Made by a program: the position numbers and the translations under genes. DNA of 64,000 bases from Phycisphaerae bacterium (GTDB lineage: Bacteria > Planctomycetota > Phycisphaerae > UBA1845): positions 1 to 64,000 of the forward strand of contig JAJDDY010000090.1 in the NCBI GenBank assembly GCA_029260075.1. The letters run 5' to 3'. Positions 34,497 through 44,118 of the stretch are shown here, in pieces. The notes beneath the pieces were generated by a model. The model searched no databases. It was not told the DNA's origin and was given only the letters and a program-made list of their open reading frames with translations. Numbering within the stretch: position 1 is the first letter of the stretch; each line of letters opens with the position of its first letter.

Positions 34497-35900
34497 ATGC
34501 GTCGACCGTTGCGAACCGCTCTGCTGATCGCTCCATTCTTTCTTGTCGGGTGCGAGTCCGACCCATCGAACGACATCGTCGTTGATGACGTGTTGACCAA
34601 GGGGTTGACGTTTCCTCCAGGCACGAACGCGATCTTGGCGGTCAAGTCGACCGTCGGACGAAGCGCGTCGGCTGGAAGTGCCAAGTCCGCAGCCACGAGC
34701 GCGCAGTTGACGCGCACGCTGGTCATCGATTCGGCCCAAGTTGTGTTCGCGGAAGTCAAGTTACACTCGGCGGCGGACGGTGTCGACGACGGTGGGGAGG
34801 ATGACGACGAGGGCACCAAGATAGAGCTGGACGGACCGTTCTTGGTAGACCTCGTGGCTGAGACTGTGCTCAATCTTGGCACGTCGAATCTTGATGACGA
34901 CGCTGACGATGACGGCGTCCGCGACGTGGATGATAGCGACGACGACAGCGACGGCGTGCCGGACGATGTGGATGACGATGACGACGGCGACGGCATTCCG
35001 GACGTGGACGATCAAACCGTTGGCGAGACCCGGGTCTTTGACGCGCTGGTGCTCCCGCCGGGGACCTATCGGCGCATCAAGTTCAAGATGGATCGCCTCG
35101 ACGCAGACGACGCGCCGGAACCCGACGATCCGATGATCGGACTCAGCGTATTGGTCGCCGGATCGATCGACGGCGTGCCTTTTGAATTCTGCACGGGCCT
35201 CAAGCAATCGTTCGAGTTTCGTTCGAGTGCGGGAATCGTGGTCGACGACGGATCGCTCGCGACGTTCTTGTTGACCATCGACCCGCTGAGTTGGTTCGCC
35301 GGCATCAACGTCGCTCTGGGAACGCTTTCGGATGATGGCGTGCTGCGCGTTTGTGGTGATGACAATCCCGACCTCGTGGACGCTGTGGTTCGTGCGATCA
35401 AGACCAGCGCCCGGCTTGGCCGCGATGACGATGGCGATGGAGACGATGACGACGACTCGGGGGACGATCATGATTCCGACGACGAGGACTCGCGTGATGA
35501 CGATTCGGGAGATCATCGTTCGGCGGATCATCGCTCCGACGATGACGATGCCGATCACGCGTCCGACAATGCGGGTTCTGGCGATGACGGTTCGGACGAT
35601 CATGCGGTGAGCGATGATGGGTCGGCCGACAATGGACAGGATGGAGATGGAGCGGACGAGGACGGCACCGCGGATGATGACGGGGCGGACGACGACGGAA
35701 ACGGTGGAGATGGTACGGACGAGGATGGTGCGGCAGACGATGACGGGTTGGCCGACGACGGCACGGTGGATGATGACGGTTCGGACGACGACGGAAACGG
35801 TGGAGATGGTACGGACGAGGATGGTACGGCAGACGATGACGGGTTGGCCGACGACGGCACGGACGAAGATTCTTCAACCGATGACGGCTCAGGAACGTAG
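34497..35900 (+). CDS. Asp-rich lipoprotein with tandem DxDDDG tail
   Basis: A 467-residue lipoprotein (lipobox FFLVGCESD). The body, about 50-295, is beta-rich and resembles a DUF4382-like exported domain (LVIDSAQVVFAEVKLHSA, LVLPPGTYRRIKFKMDRLDA), interrupted by an Asp-rich loop like thrombospondin type-3 repeats (DSDDDSDGVPDDVDDDDDGD). The last 165 residues are almost only D, G, E, A, T, N and S with repeated ADDDG / DEDGTADDDG units. Encoded calcium binding is the natural guess. DNA of the tail shows a near-exact direct duplication (about 35692-35763 against 35788-35863). SD GAGGAGGAA precedes ATG. A terminator follows at 35969. Confidence 0.8.
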   Translation: MRRPLRTALLIAPFFLVGCESDPSNDIVVDDVLTKGLTFPPGTNAILAVKSTVGRSASAGSAKSAATSAQLTRTLVIDSAQVVFAEVKLHSAADGVDDGGEDDDEGTKIELDGPFLVDLVAETVLNLGTSNLDDDADDDGVRDVDDSDDDSDGVPDDVDDDDDGDGIPDVDDQTVGETRVFDALVLPPGTYRRIKFKMDRLDADDAPEPDDPMIGLSVLVAGSIDGVPFEFCTGLKQSFEFRSSAGIVVDDGSLATFLLTIDPLSWFAGINVALGTLSDDGVLRVCGDDNPDLVDAVVRAIKTSARLGRDDDGDGDDDDDSGDDHDSDDEDSRDDDSGDHRSADHRSDDDDADHASDNAGSGDDGSDDHAVSDDGSADNGQDGDGADEDGTADDDGADDDGNGGDGTDEDGAADDDGLADDGTVDDDGSDDDGNGGDGTDEDGTADDDGLADDGTDEDSSTDDGSGT

Positions 35901-35968
35901 AGACGTTTTCAGAACCGATGGCCGGCGGTGATCGACGGTCGTCTCCGTACGAGTACGACAACACAGAG

Positions 35969-35997
35969 CTCTCCCGTCACTGCGGGAGGGCTTTTTT
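35969..35997 (+). terminator. Intrinsic terminator after the Asp-rich lipoprotein gene
   Basis: Stem CTCCCG / CGGGAG, loop TCACTG, then GGC and six T residues. It lies 70 bp after the stop codon. Confidence 0.85.
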
Positions 35998-36049
35998 CGT
36001 AAGCTCATGGCCGGGGTTGGCGGTTGTTTCGACGACCGTTTGGTGATTG

Positions 36050-36092
36050 CAGGTGCACCGGCTGGAAGCCGGTGCCACACGGTAGAGTTTTC
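36050..36092. repeat. Solo CACCGGCTGGAAGCCGGTG palindrome
   Basis: GCACCGGCTGGAAGCCGGTG-CCACAC, the internal palindrome of the CAGACTG-type element, without visible ends. Lies between the terminator and the convergent methyltransferase gene. Confidence 0.7.
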
Positions 36093-36154
36093 TACGCTGG
36101 TTGAGTCCGGTGCCAAACCGAGGCACTGTCTTCTCTCCTTAGCCGTTCGAGTCG

Positions 36155-36844
36155 CTACGCCGGTAGGTGGCGCTTGTGGGTTTTGATGATTAGGAAGAGA
36201 CCGAAGTGTCGAAGGATCGTGCGTTCGAGCAGAAGGTTAAGCCAATGCAGCGAGGCGAACGGGAGGACGATGATCATTCTCGTTTCCTCGACCACAAAGC
36301 CAGCGCGTTGGAGCATCGCCTGCAAGGAATGGAGTGGGACGATTTTCGGCGAGCCGTCGTCGAAGAACATTCGTCGAAATCCCACCGCACGCAACACGCT
36401 CCGGCCGGCCAACATGAGCTTGGCCATGGGGTTCGTGGCGCATATCACCAGTCGTCCGCCGGGGCGGAGTATGCGGTGGGCTTCGGCGATGAAGCGTTCC
36501 GGGTGATTGAGGTAGCAGATCATTTCGGAAGTGACGGCCGTATCGAACGTGTCGCTGGCGAACGGGACTCGTTCCGCATCGAACGCGAGTGATGGACAGC
36601 CGACTTCGTTTCGCGCCACTCGGCACATCGCCGGGGCGATGTCGGAATGAATCACGTCGGCTTGTCTCGCGAGTCCGGCCGTCACGGCGCCGCTACCGCC
36701 GCCGAATTCAATGCAGCGGCCGGACGCCAGCGGCGCCAGTGCGTCGGCTCGTCGTTGTGTTGCGTAGGAATGGCTGAAGTCGTTGAACGATTCCGCCACC
36801 TGTTCGAACAGGCTGGCTGTTTGTTGGTTGGTCAGTGTGGCCAT
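36155..36844 (-). CDS. Class I SAM-dependent methyltransferase (ubiE/type 11-like)
   Basis: A 229-residue protein. SAM motif I is GRCIEFGGGSGAVTAGLARQ, with acidic residue after beta-2 at VIHSDIAPAMCRVA, and post-motif FASDTFDTAVTSEMICYLNH, HRILRPGGRLVICATNP, the signature of Methyltransf_11 enzymes. The C-terminal third holds a hydrophobic helix (PFASLHWLNLLLERTILRHF) that could contact the membrane, so a lipid or quinone-like acceptor is possible. No neighbour suggests a pathway. The ATG at 36844 begins a continuous helical region and is accepted. Confidence 0.85.
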   Translation of the reverse strand: MATLTNQQTASLFEQVAESFNDFSHSYATQRRADALAPLASGRCIEFGGGSGAVTAGLARQADVIHSDIAPAMCRVARNEVGCPSLAFDAERVPFASDTFDTAVTSEMICYLNHPERFIAEAHRILRPGGRLVICATNPMAKLMLAGRSVLRAVGFRRMFFDDGSPKIVPLHSLQAMLQRAGFVVEETRMIIVLPFASLHWLNLLLERTILRHFGLFLIIKTHKRHLPA

Positions 36845-36934
36845 CGCTGACTGATTTATCGGTGCATGGATGGGGCGACGTTACTTGCTGTAGAGACGAG
36901 ATTTCCGGCGAGGCGATGCTGGGCTACACACGTC

Positions 36935-37185
36935 AACAGCGAGCAAGCGGCAATGGATCACCGGCTGGAAGCCGGTGCCACACTTGGTCGATGGAGTGGT
37001 GGGGTTCCATCGAAGGTCGGGGTTGGAACGTCTGTGAGAAGACGTACTCAAGGGTTTGCGATGAACCGAGCCGCGCCGGTGATGAACCGAGCCGCGCCCG
37101 TGAGGAAGCGGTGTTGACCCGCGAAACCGAATCGCTCCCTCACGGTCGCGGCTCGGCAAGAGGCGTTTCACGCACGTTCTTAGAT
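36935..37185. repeat. CACCGGC palindrome and type-2 repeat with a duplicated arm
   Basis: 36953-36990: ATGGATCACCGGCTGGAAGC-CGGTGCCACAC. 37020-37185: type-2 element with arms TCTGTGAGAAGACG..GGGTTTGCGATGAACC and GGCAAGAGGCGTTTCACGCA-CGTTCTTAG. Its left core arm is present twice (GATGAACCGAGCCGCGCC at 37060 and 37081), a 21-bp tandem duplication, core end at 37154. Confidence 0.8.
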
Positions 37186-37208
37186 CAACCGCCGGTCCGC
37201 TGGATCAA

Positions 37209-38252
37209 TCAGAACAGTTGCTGTTGGTCGGATCCGTTACCATCGGCTGGCTTGGTGAATTTCAGGCCGAGTCGTTCGTATGCGGGTTGGGTCGCCTGCC
37301 GACCCTGGCGCGTTCGAATCACGAACCCGATCTGCAAGAGATAGGGCTCTACGACGTCTTCGAGTGTGTCGCGTTCTTGGCCCATGGTGGCGGCGATGGC
37401 TTCGATGCCCGCCGGTCCGCCGTTGTACACCTGGATGAGCGTCCTTAGAAACTTACGATCCAACTCGTCCATCCCGAGGTCGTCTACCTGCTGAATCTCG
37501 AGGGCTTGGTGGACGATACGTTCTGCCAACGTGCCGTCGCCGCGGACCTGGGCATAGTCGCGAACGCGTTTCAACAGGCGGTTGGCGACGCGTGGCGTGC
37601 CTCGACTGCGTGCGGCGATGGTTTCAAGACATCCGTCCTCGGCTGACAGTTTCAGCTTGGCCGCCGACCGCTCGAGTATGGTCGTCAATTCGTCCGTCGA
37701 ATAAAAAGCCAGATGCAAGCGGTGTCCGAAGCGGTCGCGCATGGCGCCGCTTAGCATGCCGGCGCGGGTCGTGGCGCCGATCAACGTGAAGCGTTTCAAT
37801 GCGAAGTTGACCACGCGTCCGCTCATCCCGCCCTCTATCGTGAAGTCAACGCGAAAATCTTCCATGGCTGGATAGAGGAACTCTTCGACGATGCGCGGCA
37901 GGCGGTGGATTTCGTCGATGAACAGAATGTCGCCGGTTTCGAGGTTGGTCAGTAGGGTCATCAGGTCCGCTTGTTTGGCCAGTGATGGTCCCGATGTAAT
38001 GCGCGGCTGCTTACCGGTCATTTCGTTGGCGATGACGTTCGCCAGTGTCGTTTTTCCGAGACCGGGCGGCCCGTCGAGCAGGATGTGTTCGAGCGGCTCG
38101 CTGCGTTTCGTGGCCGCTTTCATCGCGATGTCGAGTTTGTCGAGTACGGATCGTTGCCCGACCATTTCGTCCATCCGCTTGGGACGCAGTGCGGCGTCGA
38201 TGGGCTCGTCGGCTGATCGAGCCGCGCCGGAGATTAGTCGATCACGTGCCAT
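37209..38252 (-). CDS. ruvB: Holliday junction branch migration helicase RuvB
   Basis: A 347-residue AAA+ ATPase. Walker A is LDGPPGLGKTTLANVIANEM, Walker B ILFIDEIHRLP, sensor 1 and arginine finger region GATTRAGMLSGAMRDRFG, and the C-terminal winged helix (VEPYLLQIGFVIRTRQGRQA). RuvB hexamers drive branch migration at junctions bound by RuvA and resolved by RuvC. Gene order ruvC-ruvA-ruvB on the minus strand is intact, with ruvB 96 bp after ruvA. The short Ser/Gln tail (NGSDQQQLF) is unremarkable. Length matches the family. Confidence 0.97.
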   Translation of the reverse strand: MARDRLISGAARSADEPIDAALRPKRMDEMVGQRSVLDKLDIAMKAATKRSEPLEHILLDGPPGLGKTTLANVIANEMTGKQPRITSGPSLAKQADLMTLLTNLETGDILFIDEIHRLPRIVEEFLYPAMEDFRVDFTIEGGMSGRVVNFALKRFTLIGATTRAGMLSGAMRDRFGHRLHLAFYSTDELTTILERSAAKLKLSAEDGCLETIAARSRGTPRVANRLLKRVRDYAQVRGDGTLAERIVHQALEIQQVDDLGMDELDRKFLRTLIQVYNGGPAGIEAIAATMGQERDTLEDVVEPYLLQIGFVIRTRQGRQATQPAYERLGLKFTKPADGNGSDQQQLF

Positions 38253-38348
38253 AGCGCTCCCTGTCGTTGGTTAGCGTGATGCTATTCGAACGTCGCGTAA
38301 GCTTGGTGTTTTCGCCACTTCGTTGACTCTCGCGGTTGTTGCGGCTCA

Positions 38349-38978
38349 TTATTCAGCACCCATCTTGACGCGATAGGCTGCGCGAACCCAGTCGTCGGCG
38401 GCGTTGACATCCGGGTGGAGTTGCGCGGCACGTTCCAGCCAGCGCTCCGCGTCGGCGCGCGAATCGCCCCACGCAACGAGCACTTCGACCGCGTCTTGTT
38501 GGGCCTGCGAAAACTGTCCCGTCTTGGCTTCACGCGCGGTGCTATCAACTAAGACCAGATCGTCCATCTTTCCTTTGAGCGACGCGACGATGAGTTCGGA
38601 CGCGCGACTTCCGATACCGGGCAAACGGGTGAGCGCCTTCGCGTCGGAAGATTCGATCCATGAAGCAATGCGCCGAACCGGCTCGCACAGCGCCTTGAGC
38701 GCCTTGCGCGGGCCGATGCCCTTGACGTTCACGAACCGTTTGAAGAAATCTCGATCTTCGACGTGCAGAAACCCGAGCATGCGCGGGACCAGATTACCTG
38801 AGCTCTGATTGCCCTCCAGGAATTCCATCGTGAGCAGCGTGACGACCTGTCCCCGGCAGGCTGCCAACTCGCCAACGGCGAAACGTGGTACGAGCAGTTC
38901 GCGCGTGACGCCTTCGCGCTCGATGAGCACCGTATCTTCCGTAACTTCCGCGACGGTTCCGGTTAGGCGTACGATCAT
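38349..38978 (-). CDS. ruvA: Holliday junction-binding protein RuvA
   Basis: A 209-residue protein. N-terminal OB fold (MIVRLTGTVAEVTEDTVLIE), a tandem helix-hairpin-helix core (FKRFVNVKGIGPRKALKALC and LTRLPGIGSRASELIVASLK), and a C-terminal RuvB-contacting helical domain (AQQDAVEVLVAWGDSRADAE). RuvA tetramers hold the four-way junction in square planar form. Its ATG overlaps the ruvC stop by four bases (ATGA). The linker before domain III carries DDLVLVDSTAREAKTG, a typical flexible segment. Confidence 0.95.
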   Translation of the reverse strand: MIVRLTGTVAEVTEDTVLIEREGVTRELLVPRFAVGELAACRGQVVTLLTMEFLEGNQSSGNLVPRMLGFLHVEDRDFFKRFVNVKGIGPRKALKALCEPVRRIASWIESSDAKALTRLPGIGSRASELIVASLKGKMDDLVLVDSTAREAKTGQFSQAQQDAVEVLVAWGDSRADAERWLERAAQLHPDVNAADDWVRAAYRVKMGAE

Positions 38979-39544
38979 ACGGGAACCCCGGCGTTTGAGT
39001 GTCGAGCACCGTCAGATAGACCGCACAACGCGATGGCCATCGCGTCGGCGACGTCTGCGGGTTCGGGCAAATTGGCAAGCCCCAACGACGATTGAATAGC
39101 TCGTTGCATTTGGTTCTTGGATGCCCGACCGTTACCCGTCAGGTGACGTTTGATCTGCGTGGCGGCGTAGCTTCGAATTTCCAGACCAGCCTTGACGCCG
39201 GCCAGTAGGATGACGCCGCGCGCATGACCCATGAGGATGGCTGTGCGTGGGTGTTTGTAATGGGCGTACAGTTCTTCGACGGCGAGAACGGTAGGGTGGT
39301 GTTCTTCGAGCACGGACAGGACGTCGTGTTCGAGTTGGGCGAGGCGCTTTTCGAGTGCATCCCTCTGTCGAAATCGGCAAACGCCCGCGTCGATTACGGT
39401 GGCGGGTGAGTCGAGCATGACTCGGTTCAAATCGCCTCGCGAAGATTCGTCGAGTTTGCTATTTGCGGGGAAGGATGGAGCGCGTAGTACGGCATAGCCG
39501 GTAACGAGCAAGCCGGGGTCGATACCGCAAATAACCGCCTCCAT
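38975..39544 (-). CDS. ruvC: Holliday junction resolvase RuvC
   Basis: A 189-residue endonuclease with RNase H-like fold. The four catalytic acidic residues are visible in CGIDPGLLVTGYAVLR, VLAVEELYAHYKHPRTAILM and EPADVADAMAIALCGL. It cuts Holliday junctions as a dimer, guided by RuvAB. About 40 extra residues near the N terminus (LDESSRGDLNRVMLDSPAT) make it slightly longer than E. coli RuvC (173 aa). First gene of ruvCAB; no promoter was identified upstream. Confidence 0.95.
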   Translation of the reverse strand: MEAVICGIDPGLLVTGYAVLRAPSFPANSKLDESSRGDLNRVMLDSPATVIDAGVCRFRQRDALEKRLAQLEHDVLSVLEEHHPTVLAVEELYAHYKHPRTAILMGHARGVILLAGVKAGLEIRSYAATQIKRHLTGNGRASKNQMQRAIQSSLGLANLPEPADVADAMAIALCGLSDGARHSNAGVPV

Positions 39545-40058
39545 ACGGTGTCACCATCCGCTTTCCGGCTATGGGGCGAACCCGAACCGGACCCGCATGG
39601 TCCGGTCGCTGCTCCGTGCGTGCAAGCGTTGCGACATTGGTGGCTGCTGTCAACCCCGGAGGGCGTGATTCTTGCTACCTGTAGGTGCATCGCAGGATTC
39701 ACGGCACGGCGTTTGTTCATCGCGTATTTGAGAATGGGTGCTTCAAACCGAGCCGCGACTGTCAGGGAGCGGTTGTCGCACTTGAAACGGGACCGCTCCC
39801 TCACGGGCGCGGCTCTGAAAGAGACCTCCTAGACTCGTGCTTAGATGCGGAGGACGCGAATCTAATCTCGATTCGTGTCCCCCACGGCTGAAGCCATGGG
39901 CCACCCGAGCATGGCCGCGCTGCGCTTGGCCATGGCACCCAACGCCAAGCACCCGATGCCAAGTACCCGACGGCCATGACAGGCGACGGCAAACACTCTA
40001 CGCCAAACACGTGGCAGCGGTGGCGGCGAAGAGTCGGGTCACCTCTGTGGAAGGGGCG
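39545..40058. repeat. Gene-free stretch with three repeat types
   Basis: Contains a type-2 palindrome (core 39750-39815, arms ending CTCGTGCTTAG at 39842), a unit of the GTCCCCCACGGCTGAAGCC-ATGGGCCACCC family (39876-39905), and the CATGGCC-GCGCTGCGC-GGCCATG palindrome (39911-39945). No gene is credible here; the long plus-strand frame 39837-40640 is antisense to the lipoprotein gene. Confidence 0.75.
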
Positions 40059-40661
40059 CTAGAACTTGATCGTCCAGCGGCCTTCGACCAGGAAGTGGCC
40101 GCAGCCGACGTGGTGGTGATGGCCGACTTCGACCTTGATCCACTTCGAGCCGCGGCGGTTGAACACGTGCCCGCAGTCGGGACCGTGCACGTGCTTGACG
40201 ACCACAGTTTTTCCGTGGCCGCGATGATTCCTGCGATTGACCACTACCGTCTCGCCATGCCCTCGATTTTTCTTGATCACGGTCGTACTGCCATGGCCTC
40301 GATTCTTCTTGACCACTACCGTTCTTCCGTGGCCAGGTTTTTTCTTGACGATAACCGTCTTGCCGTGACCGTTGTCACGATTGATGACTACGGTGTTTCC
40401 GAGCTGCCAATAAGTGCCGTCCCAGTGGTGACCACAACCAGGGCCGTGATGATGGCCCCCGGCGATAACGACGGTCGTAGAGCCGTTCCAGTAGTGAAGA
40501 TTGCATTCGTGGCCGCACACGTGAACCGGTTCGGGTTCGACGTATGCGACACGATGCGGCCTGTCGTCGTGGACAACGACCGTCGTGTGTTCGCCCCGAC
40601 AACCGACCACAGCGACAGACAAGACCACCGCCGACAATAGAGCAAAGCTGCGACTTAACAT
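40059..40661 (-). CDS. His/Gly-rich repeat lipoprotein
   Basis: A 200-residue lipoprotein (lipobox SVAVVGCRG). After a short acidic part come His-rich clusters (CGHECNLHYW, GGHHHGPGCGHHWDG), then a tandem array of 11-13 residue units of the form NRGHGxTVVVKKN (GHGKTVIVKKKPGHGRTVVV, then GHGSTTVIKKN, GHGETVVVNRR, GHGKTVVVKHV), and a C-terminal CGHVF..GHHHHVGCGHF cluster. Alternating beta-strand and GHG turn suggests a beta-solenoid-like stack with histidine ladders; metal binding is plausible. Start ATG 40661 has SD GGAGG eight bases upstream. I know no close family. Confidence 0.75.
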   Translation of the reverse strand: MLSRSFALLSAVVLSVAVVGCRGEHTTVVVHDDRPHRVAYVEPEPVHVCGHECNLHYWNGSTTVVIAGGHHHGPGCGHHWDGTYWQLGNTVVINRDNGHGKTVIVKKKPGHGRTVVVKKNRGHGSTTVIKKNRGHGETVVVNRRNHRGHGKTVVVKHVHGPDCGHVFNRRGSKWIKVEVGHHHHVGCGHFLVEGRWTIKF

Positions 40662-41640
40662 GATCACGACCTCCGTCAGATACCCTCGAATCCGAACACC
40701 CGCGGCTGAGACTTCCACGACAGGTGTACGGGCGCTTCGACGCTTGGTGCATCACCTAGAACACTCTATCCCCTGTCGACGCTATGGGAAAGAGCAAGCC
40801 CATGCGATTCACAAGAACCGACACTACCTGGTTGCCCGAGTGTCCGCGGGCCGACAGCCGGCATCACATGCGTGCTGTGCTGCCAACAGGCTGCTACTAC
40901 TTTGTCGCGACTCAAGTGACGGGTTCGTCCGATCCGAGCCGCGACCGTGAGGGAGCGTTTTCAAGCTGTCACGATCGGCGTCAAGCGTCCACTCCGTTAC
41001 GGTCGCGGTTCGGCAAACCCGTCATTCGATGTGTGACAAAGCACAAACCCCTTCTCCGGCACTTCCCAGGGGAGCGAGAAAGGATTCACGCTCCAGCGAG
41101 GGGAGCGAGAAAGGATTCACGCTCCAGCGACATTTCCGACGGGGCGAGTAAGGATTCGCGCTCCGGGCACGCTGTCGGAGAAGGTGTCGCGTTTCAGCCC
41201 GTCGCGGTCGGATCGCAATCCTGCTGTAGCCGCACGAACAGCCATCCATCGACGGTTTGAGTCGGCCGACATGAGTCGAGCGGCTGAATGACCACCGAAA
41301 AACACAAACATCAGGCCGTAGCCTGCGATACGGAGGCGTCGCACGTCGGGAAGGTCCGAAAACACGGCAGCTACCATCCCGTCGAAGAAACGCCCGACTC
41401 GAACGACCGACTTTCCAGTCGGTCATCTTGCGTGTGCTGGAACTCCTCGACCGATTGGAAAGTCGGTCCAACAGGGTCTCATAGATGGTGTCGAAGAAGG
41501 GTTATTTCGAACCGAGCCGCGACCGTTAGGGAGCGGTGTTCGCAGGTGAAACCGGACCGCTTCCTTACGGTCGCGGCTCTGTGAGAGACTCCCCAAATAC
41601 GCTCCTAACAGGCTGTTCGCGTCGCGGTCGGACGGCGCTG
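40662..41640. repeat. 979-bp gene-free stretch with two palindromes and hairpin repeats
   Basis: Holds a type-1 element in reverse orientation (about 40901-41043, core 40936-41011), three hairpin repeats of the GAGAA(A/G)GGATTCA family (about 41070-41163; arms GAGCG/CGCTC, GAGCG/CGCTC, GGGGCG/CGCTCC) and a type-2 palindrome (core 41514-41579). A pair of GACTTTCCAGTCGGTC / GATTGGAAAGTCGGTCC repeats lies at 41403-41467. No gene or promoter recognised. Confidence 0.7.
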
Positions 41641-43113
41641 CTACCTGGCGAGCGCCGTGACGACGGACTTCACTTCCGTGTAGTTTTGAAGGGCGTACTC
41701 GCCGAGTTCGCGTCCCATACCGCTCAACTTGAACCCGCCGAAGGGAACGGCTGCGTCGAAGACGTTGTAGCAGTTGATCCACACCGTGCCCGCCTTTAGC
41801 CCGGCGGCCATGCGGTTCGCCTTGTTGATGTCTCGCGTCCAGACGCCGGCGGCGAGCCCATACTCCGAACAATTGCCACGTCGCAGCGCTTCGTCCACGT
41901 CGTCGAACTTCATGGTACACAGTACCGGTCCGAAGATTTCTTCGCGTGCGATGGTCATGTCGTCATTCACGTCGTCGAAGATAGTCGGCTCGACGAAGAA
42001 GCCGGCGCGGTCGAGTTTGTTGCCGCCGGTGGCACACTTGGCGCCTTCGCTTTTGCCCTTGTCGATGTATCCGAGGACTCGGTCGAACTGTTCCTTGGAC
42101 ACTTGTGGTCCTTGCGTTGTGGTCTCGTCGAAGGGGTCGCCGAGTCGCTGCTTCTTGGCCATCTTGGTGATGACGTCCAAAACCTGTTCGTGGGCTTTGT
42201 CCTCGACCAACAGACGCGATCCGGCGCAGCACGACTGTCCCATGTTGAAGAACAGTGCGTGGTAGGCGAACTTGGCCGCTTTTTCCACGTCGCAGTCGGC
42301 GAAGATGATGTTGGGGCTTTTGCCGCCTAGTTCGAGTGTGATGCGTTTCAGATTGCTCGCGGATGCCGTCTTCATAATCTCTCGACCGACCTTCGTGCTT
42401 CCGGTGAAGGCGACTTTGTTTACATCGGGATGAGCCGCGAGCGCAGCGCCGGCTGTGGGTCCGAACCCGGGCACGACGTTGATCGAGCCCTCTGGGAAGC
42501 CGACGTCCATGGCGAGTTCGGCGATTCGTAGCGCGGTCAGCGAGGTTTGCTCGGCCGGTTTGAGCACGACCGTGCAACCGCACGCCAGCGCCGGTCCCCA
42601 TTTCCACGCTTGCATCAGCGCGGGATAGTTCCATGGAATGATTTGGCCGACGACCCCGACCGGTTCGTGCCTTGTGTAGGCCATGAACGGTCCGTTGACG
42701 GGGATCGTCTTGCCGTGGATTTTGTCGGCCCAACCGGCGAAGTATCGGTAGCACTTGACTACCGTGGGGATGTCGACGTGTAGCGCGTCGCGAATGGGCT
42801 TGCCGTTGTCCAGCGTCTCGAGCGCAGCCAGTTCTTTCGCGTTGGCTTCGATGGCGTCGGCGAGCTTGTAAATCAGCCGACCGCGGTCAGCCGCACTCAT
42901 CCGCGTCCACGCCTTCGACTCCAGCGCGCGGCGTGCCGCTTGGACGGCCAGGTCGATGTCGGCTCGATCGCCCTCGGCGATCTGACAAATCGTGTCGCCG
43001 GTGGCGGGGTTGATGGACTCGAACGTCTTACCCGATTGACTGTCGATCCACTTTCCGTCGATCAACATTTTCTTGTCCGCAACTTGGGGCGGGGCGATGG
43101 CTGTGGTCATGGC
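41641..43113 (-). CDS. NAD-dependent aldehyde dehydrogenase (class 1/2-like)
   Basis: A 490-residue dehydrogenase. NAD site motif SIVFTGSTxVGRx is seen as [17 protein letters not shown], the catalytic glutamate lies in [18 protein letters not shown], and the catalytic cysteine in [17 protein letters not shown]. The C-terminal part has [20 protein letters not shown] and [20 protein letters not shown], typical of class 1/2 (retinal/betaine-type) aldehyde dehydrogenases. It oxidises aldehydes to acids in the cytosol. Start ATG 43113 has AAAGGAAA upstream; a TTG five codons before is less likely. No neighbour indicates the substrate. Confidence 0.95.
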   Translation of the reverse strand, partial: AMTTAIAPPQVADKKMLIDGKWIDSQSGKTFESINPATGDTICQIAEGDRADIDLAVQAARRALESKAWTRMSAADRGRLIYKLADAIEANAKELAALETLDNGKPIRDALHVDIPTVVKCYRYFAGWADKIHGKTIPVNGPFMAYTRHEPVGVVGQIIPWNYPALMQAWKWGPALACGCTVVLKPAEQTSLTALRIAELAMDVGFPEGSINVVPGFGPTAGAALAAHPDVNKVAFTGSTKVGREIMKTASASNLKRITLELGGKSPNIIFADCDVEKAAKFAYHALFFNMGQSCCAGSRLLVEDKAHEQVLDVITKMAKKQRLGDPFDETTTQGPQVSKEQFDRVLGYIDKGKSEGAKCATGGNKLDRAGFFVEPTIFDDVNDDMTIAREEIFGPVLCTMKFDDVDEALRRGNCSEYGLAAGVWTRDINKANRMAAGLKAGTVWINCYNVFDAAVPFGGFKLSGMGRELGEYALQNYTEVKSVVTALAR

Positions 43114-43430
43114 CGGGTTTCCTTTCAATTACGTTGTGCGCACCCGATCGTACGGCGTGGGCCGCTTCGTGGATAAGGATTGCCGCAAAGACCCCGAAAA
43201 AGTGTGGCACGCTTCGGCAAGCCGTACTGCTATGCAGAGGATACCGCGCGGACCGTGGGATGCCAATTGGATAAGCGGCTGGGCTTCACTCGTGGGGTCC
43301 AAAGGCCTATCCAGGATTGTGGGGTCCCGGCCGTACGGTGTGCCCCCCCGGCACGATTTGTGTGGCCCCGGCGTCTTGCCGATGTTTTGCGGAGCGAAGG
43401 CCACCGTACAATCGATGCGGCAATGGGTTC
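43114..43430. other. Intergenic region, nothing recognised
   Basis: 317 bp. No open frame with recognisable features, no promoter or terminator of note and none of the window's repeat families. Confidence 0.5.
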
Positions 43431-44036
43431 TCAATGGCCTGTCGAGACCGGTTCTTTGGGTGTGGCGGCCGCGTGACCCACGGCGACGCCGTTGTTGCTG
43501 GGAGCCATCAACGCCGCCATGACGCCGTGGGCCGAAGCGGGCGTGGCGCGGATTCCGTTAAAGGTGGTGACGGCGCCCGCTATGTAGAACTCACTCCCCA
43601 TGCAGGATCCGCCGTTGTACATATCGAATTGAACCTTGGCGGTGTAGCGGTGCGACGTGCCGGGCGTTCGCGGAGTGGACGACGGCGTTTCGGAATCCCA
43701 TCGCCATGCGGGGTAGCGAAACGGAATCCAATCCGGCGGCTTGGGTTCCCACCGGGAAAACGACAAAACCTGTGCGCACTGCGTACACGTGAATGTCATC
43801 TTGGATTGAAGGATGCGCCGCGGAGCGAATATGATGAGCAGAACGACGATCGCCAAGACGACCGCGCCGCGCTTGACCCATAGTCTTCGGCGTCGTCGCG
43901 TCGGATCGGCGACGTACGTCGTTGGATCGGCTGGATCGAAGCTGCGGCCACACTCCGGGCAGAGCGGCGCGGGGAGTCCGCGAAGGCGGTAGCCGCAGCC
44001 GGTGCAGCATGCACTGTCGGACATTTCGGGAGCCAT
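43431..44036 (-). CDS. Zinc-ribbon membrane protein, planctomycete CGYxLRGLP type
   Basis: A 201-residue protein. The N-terminal double Cys pair CCTGCGYRLRGLPAPLCPEC-GRSF is the zinc ribbon found in many planctomycete membrane proteins. One transmembrane helix follows (GAVVLAIVVLLIIFAP), then a periplasmic part with another CTQC pair. The C-terminal 90 residues are not recognised. Function unknown. ATG 44036 has AGGA five bases upstream. Encoded alone, divergent from the amidohydrolase operon. Confidence 0.75.
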   Translation of the reverse strand: MAPEMSDSACCTGCGYRLRGLPAPLCPECGRSFDPADPTTYVADPTRRRRRLWVKRGAVVLAIVVLLIIFAPRRILQSKMTFTCTQCAQVLSFSRWEPKPPDWIPFRYPAWRWDSETPSSTPRTPGTSHRYTAKVQFDMYNGGSCMGSEFYIAGAVTTFNGIRATPASAHGVMAALMAPSNNGVAVGHAAATPKEPVSTGH

Positions 44037-44118
44037 GGCTTCCTATTGTAGGCGAGAGTCGCAGACGGACAATGTTGTCGGGAGGTTGCGATTTGTTGGG
44101 CGTACGACGTTGCGATCG

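Noticed and set aside
34800-35900. Long minus-strand frames opposite the Asp-rich gene
   Set aside because: They are complements of GAC/GAT repeats (Ser/Val/Arg-rich shadows). The plus frame has a lipobox, a strong SD and a terminator.
39837-40640. 267-aa plus-strand frame
   Set aside because: Antisense to the His-rich lipoprotein, which has a lipobox and a strong ribosome binding site; the plus frame starts in repeat DNA.
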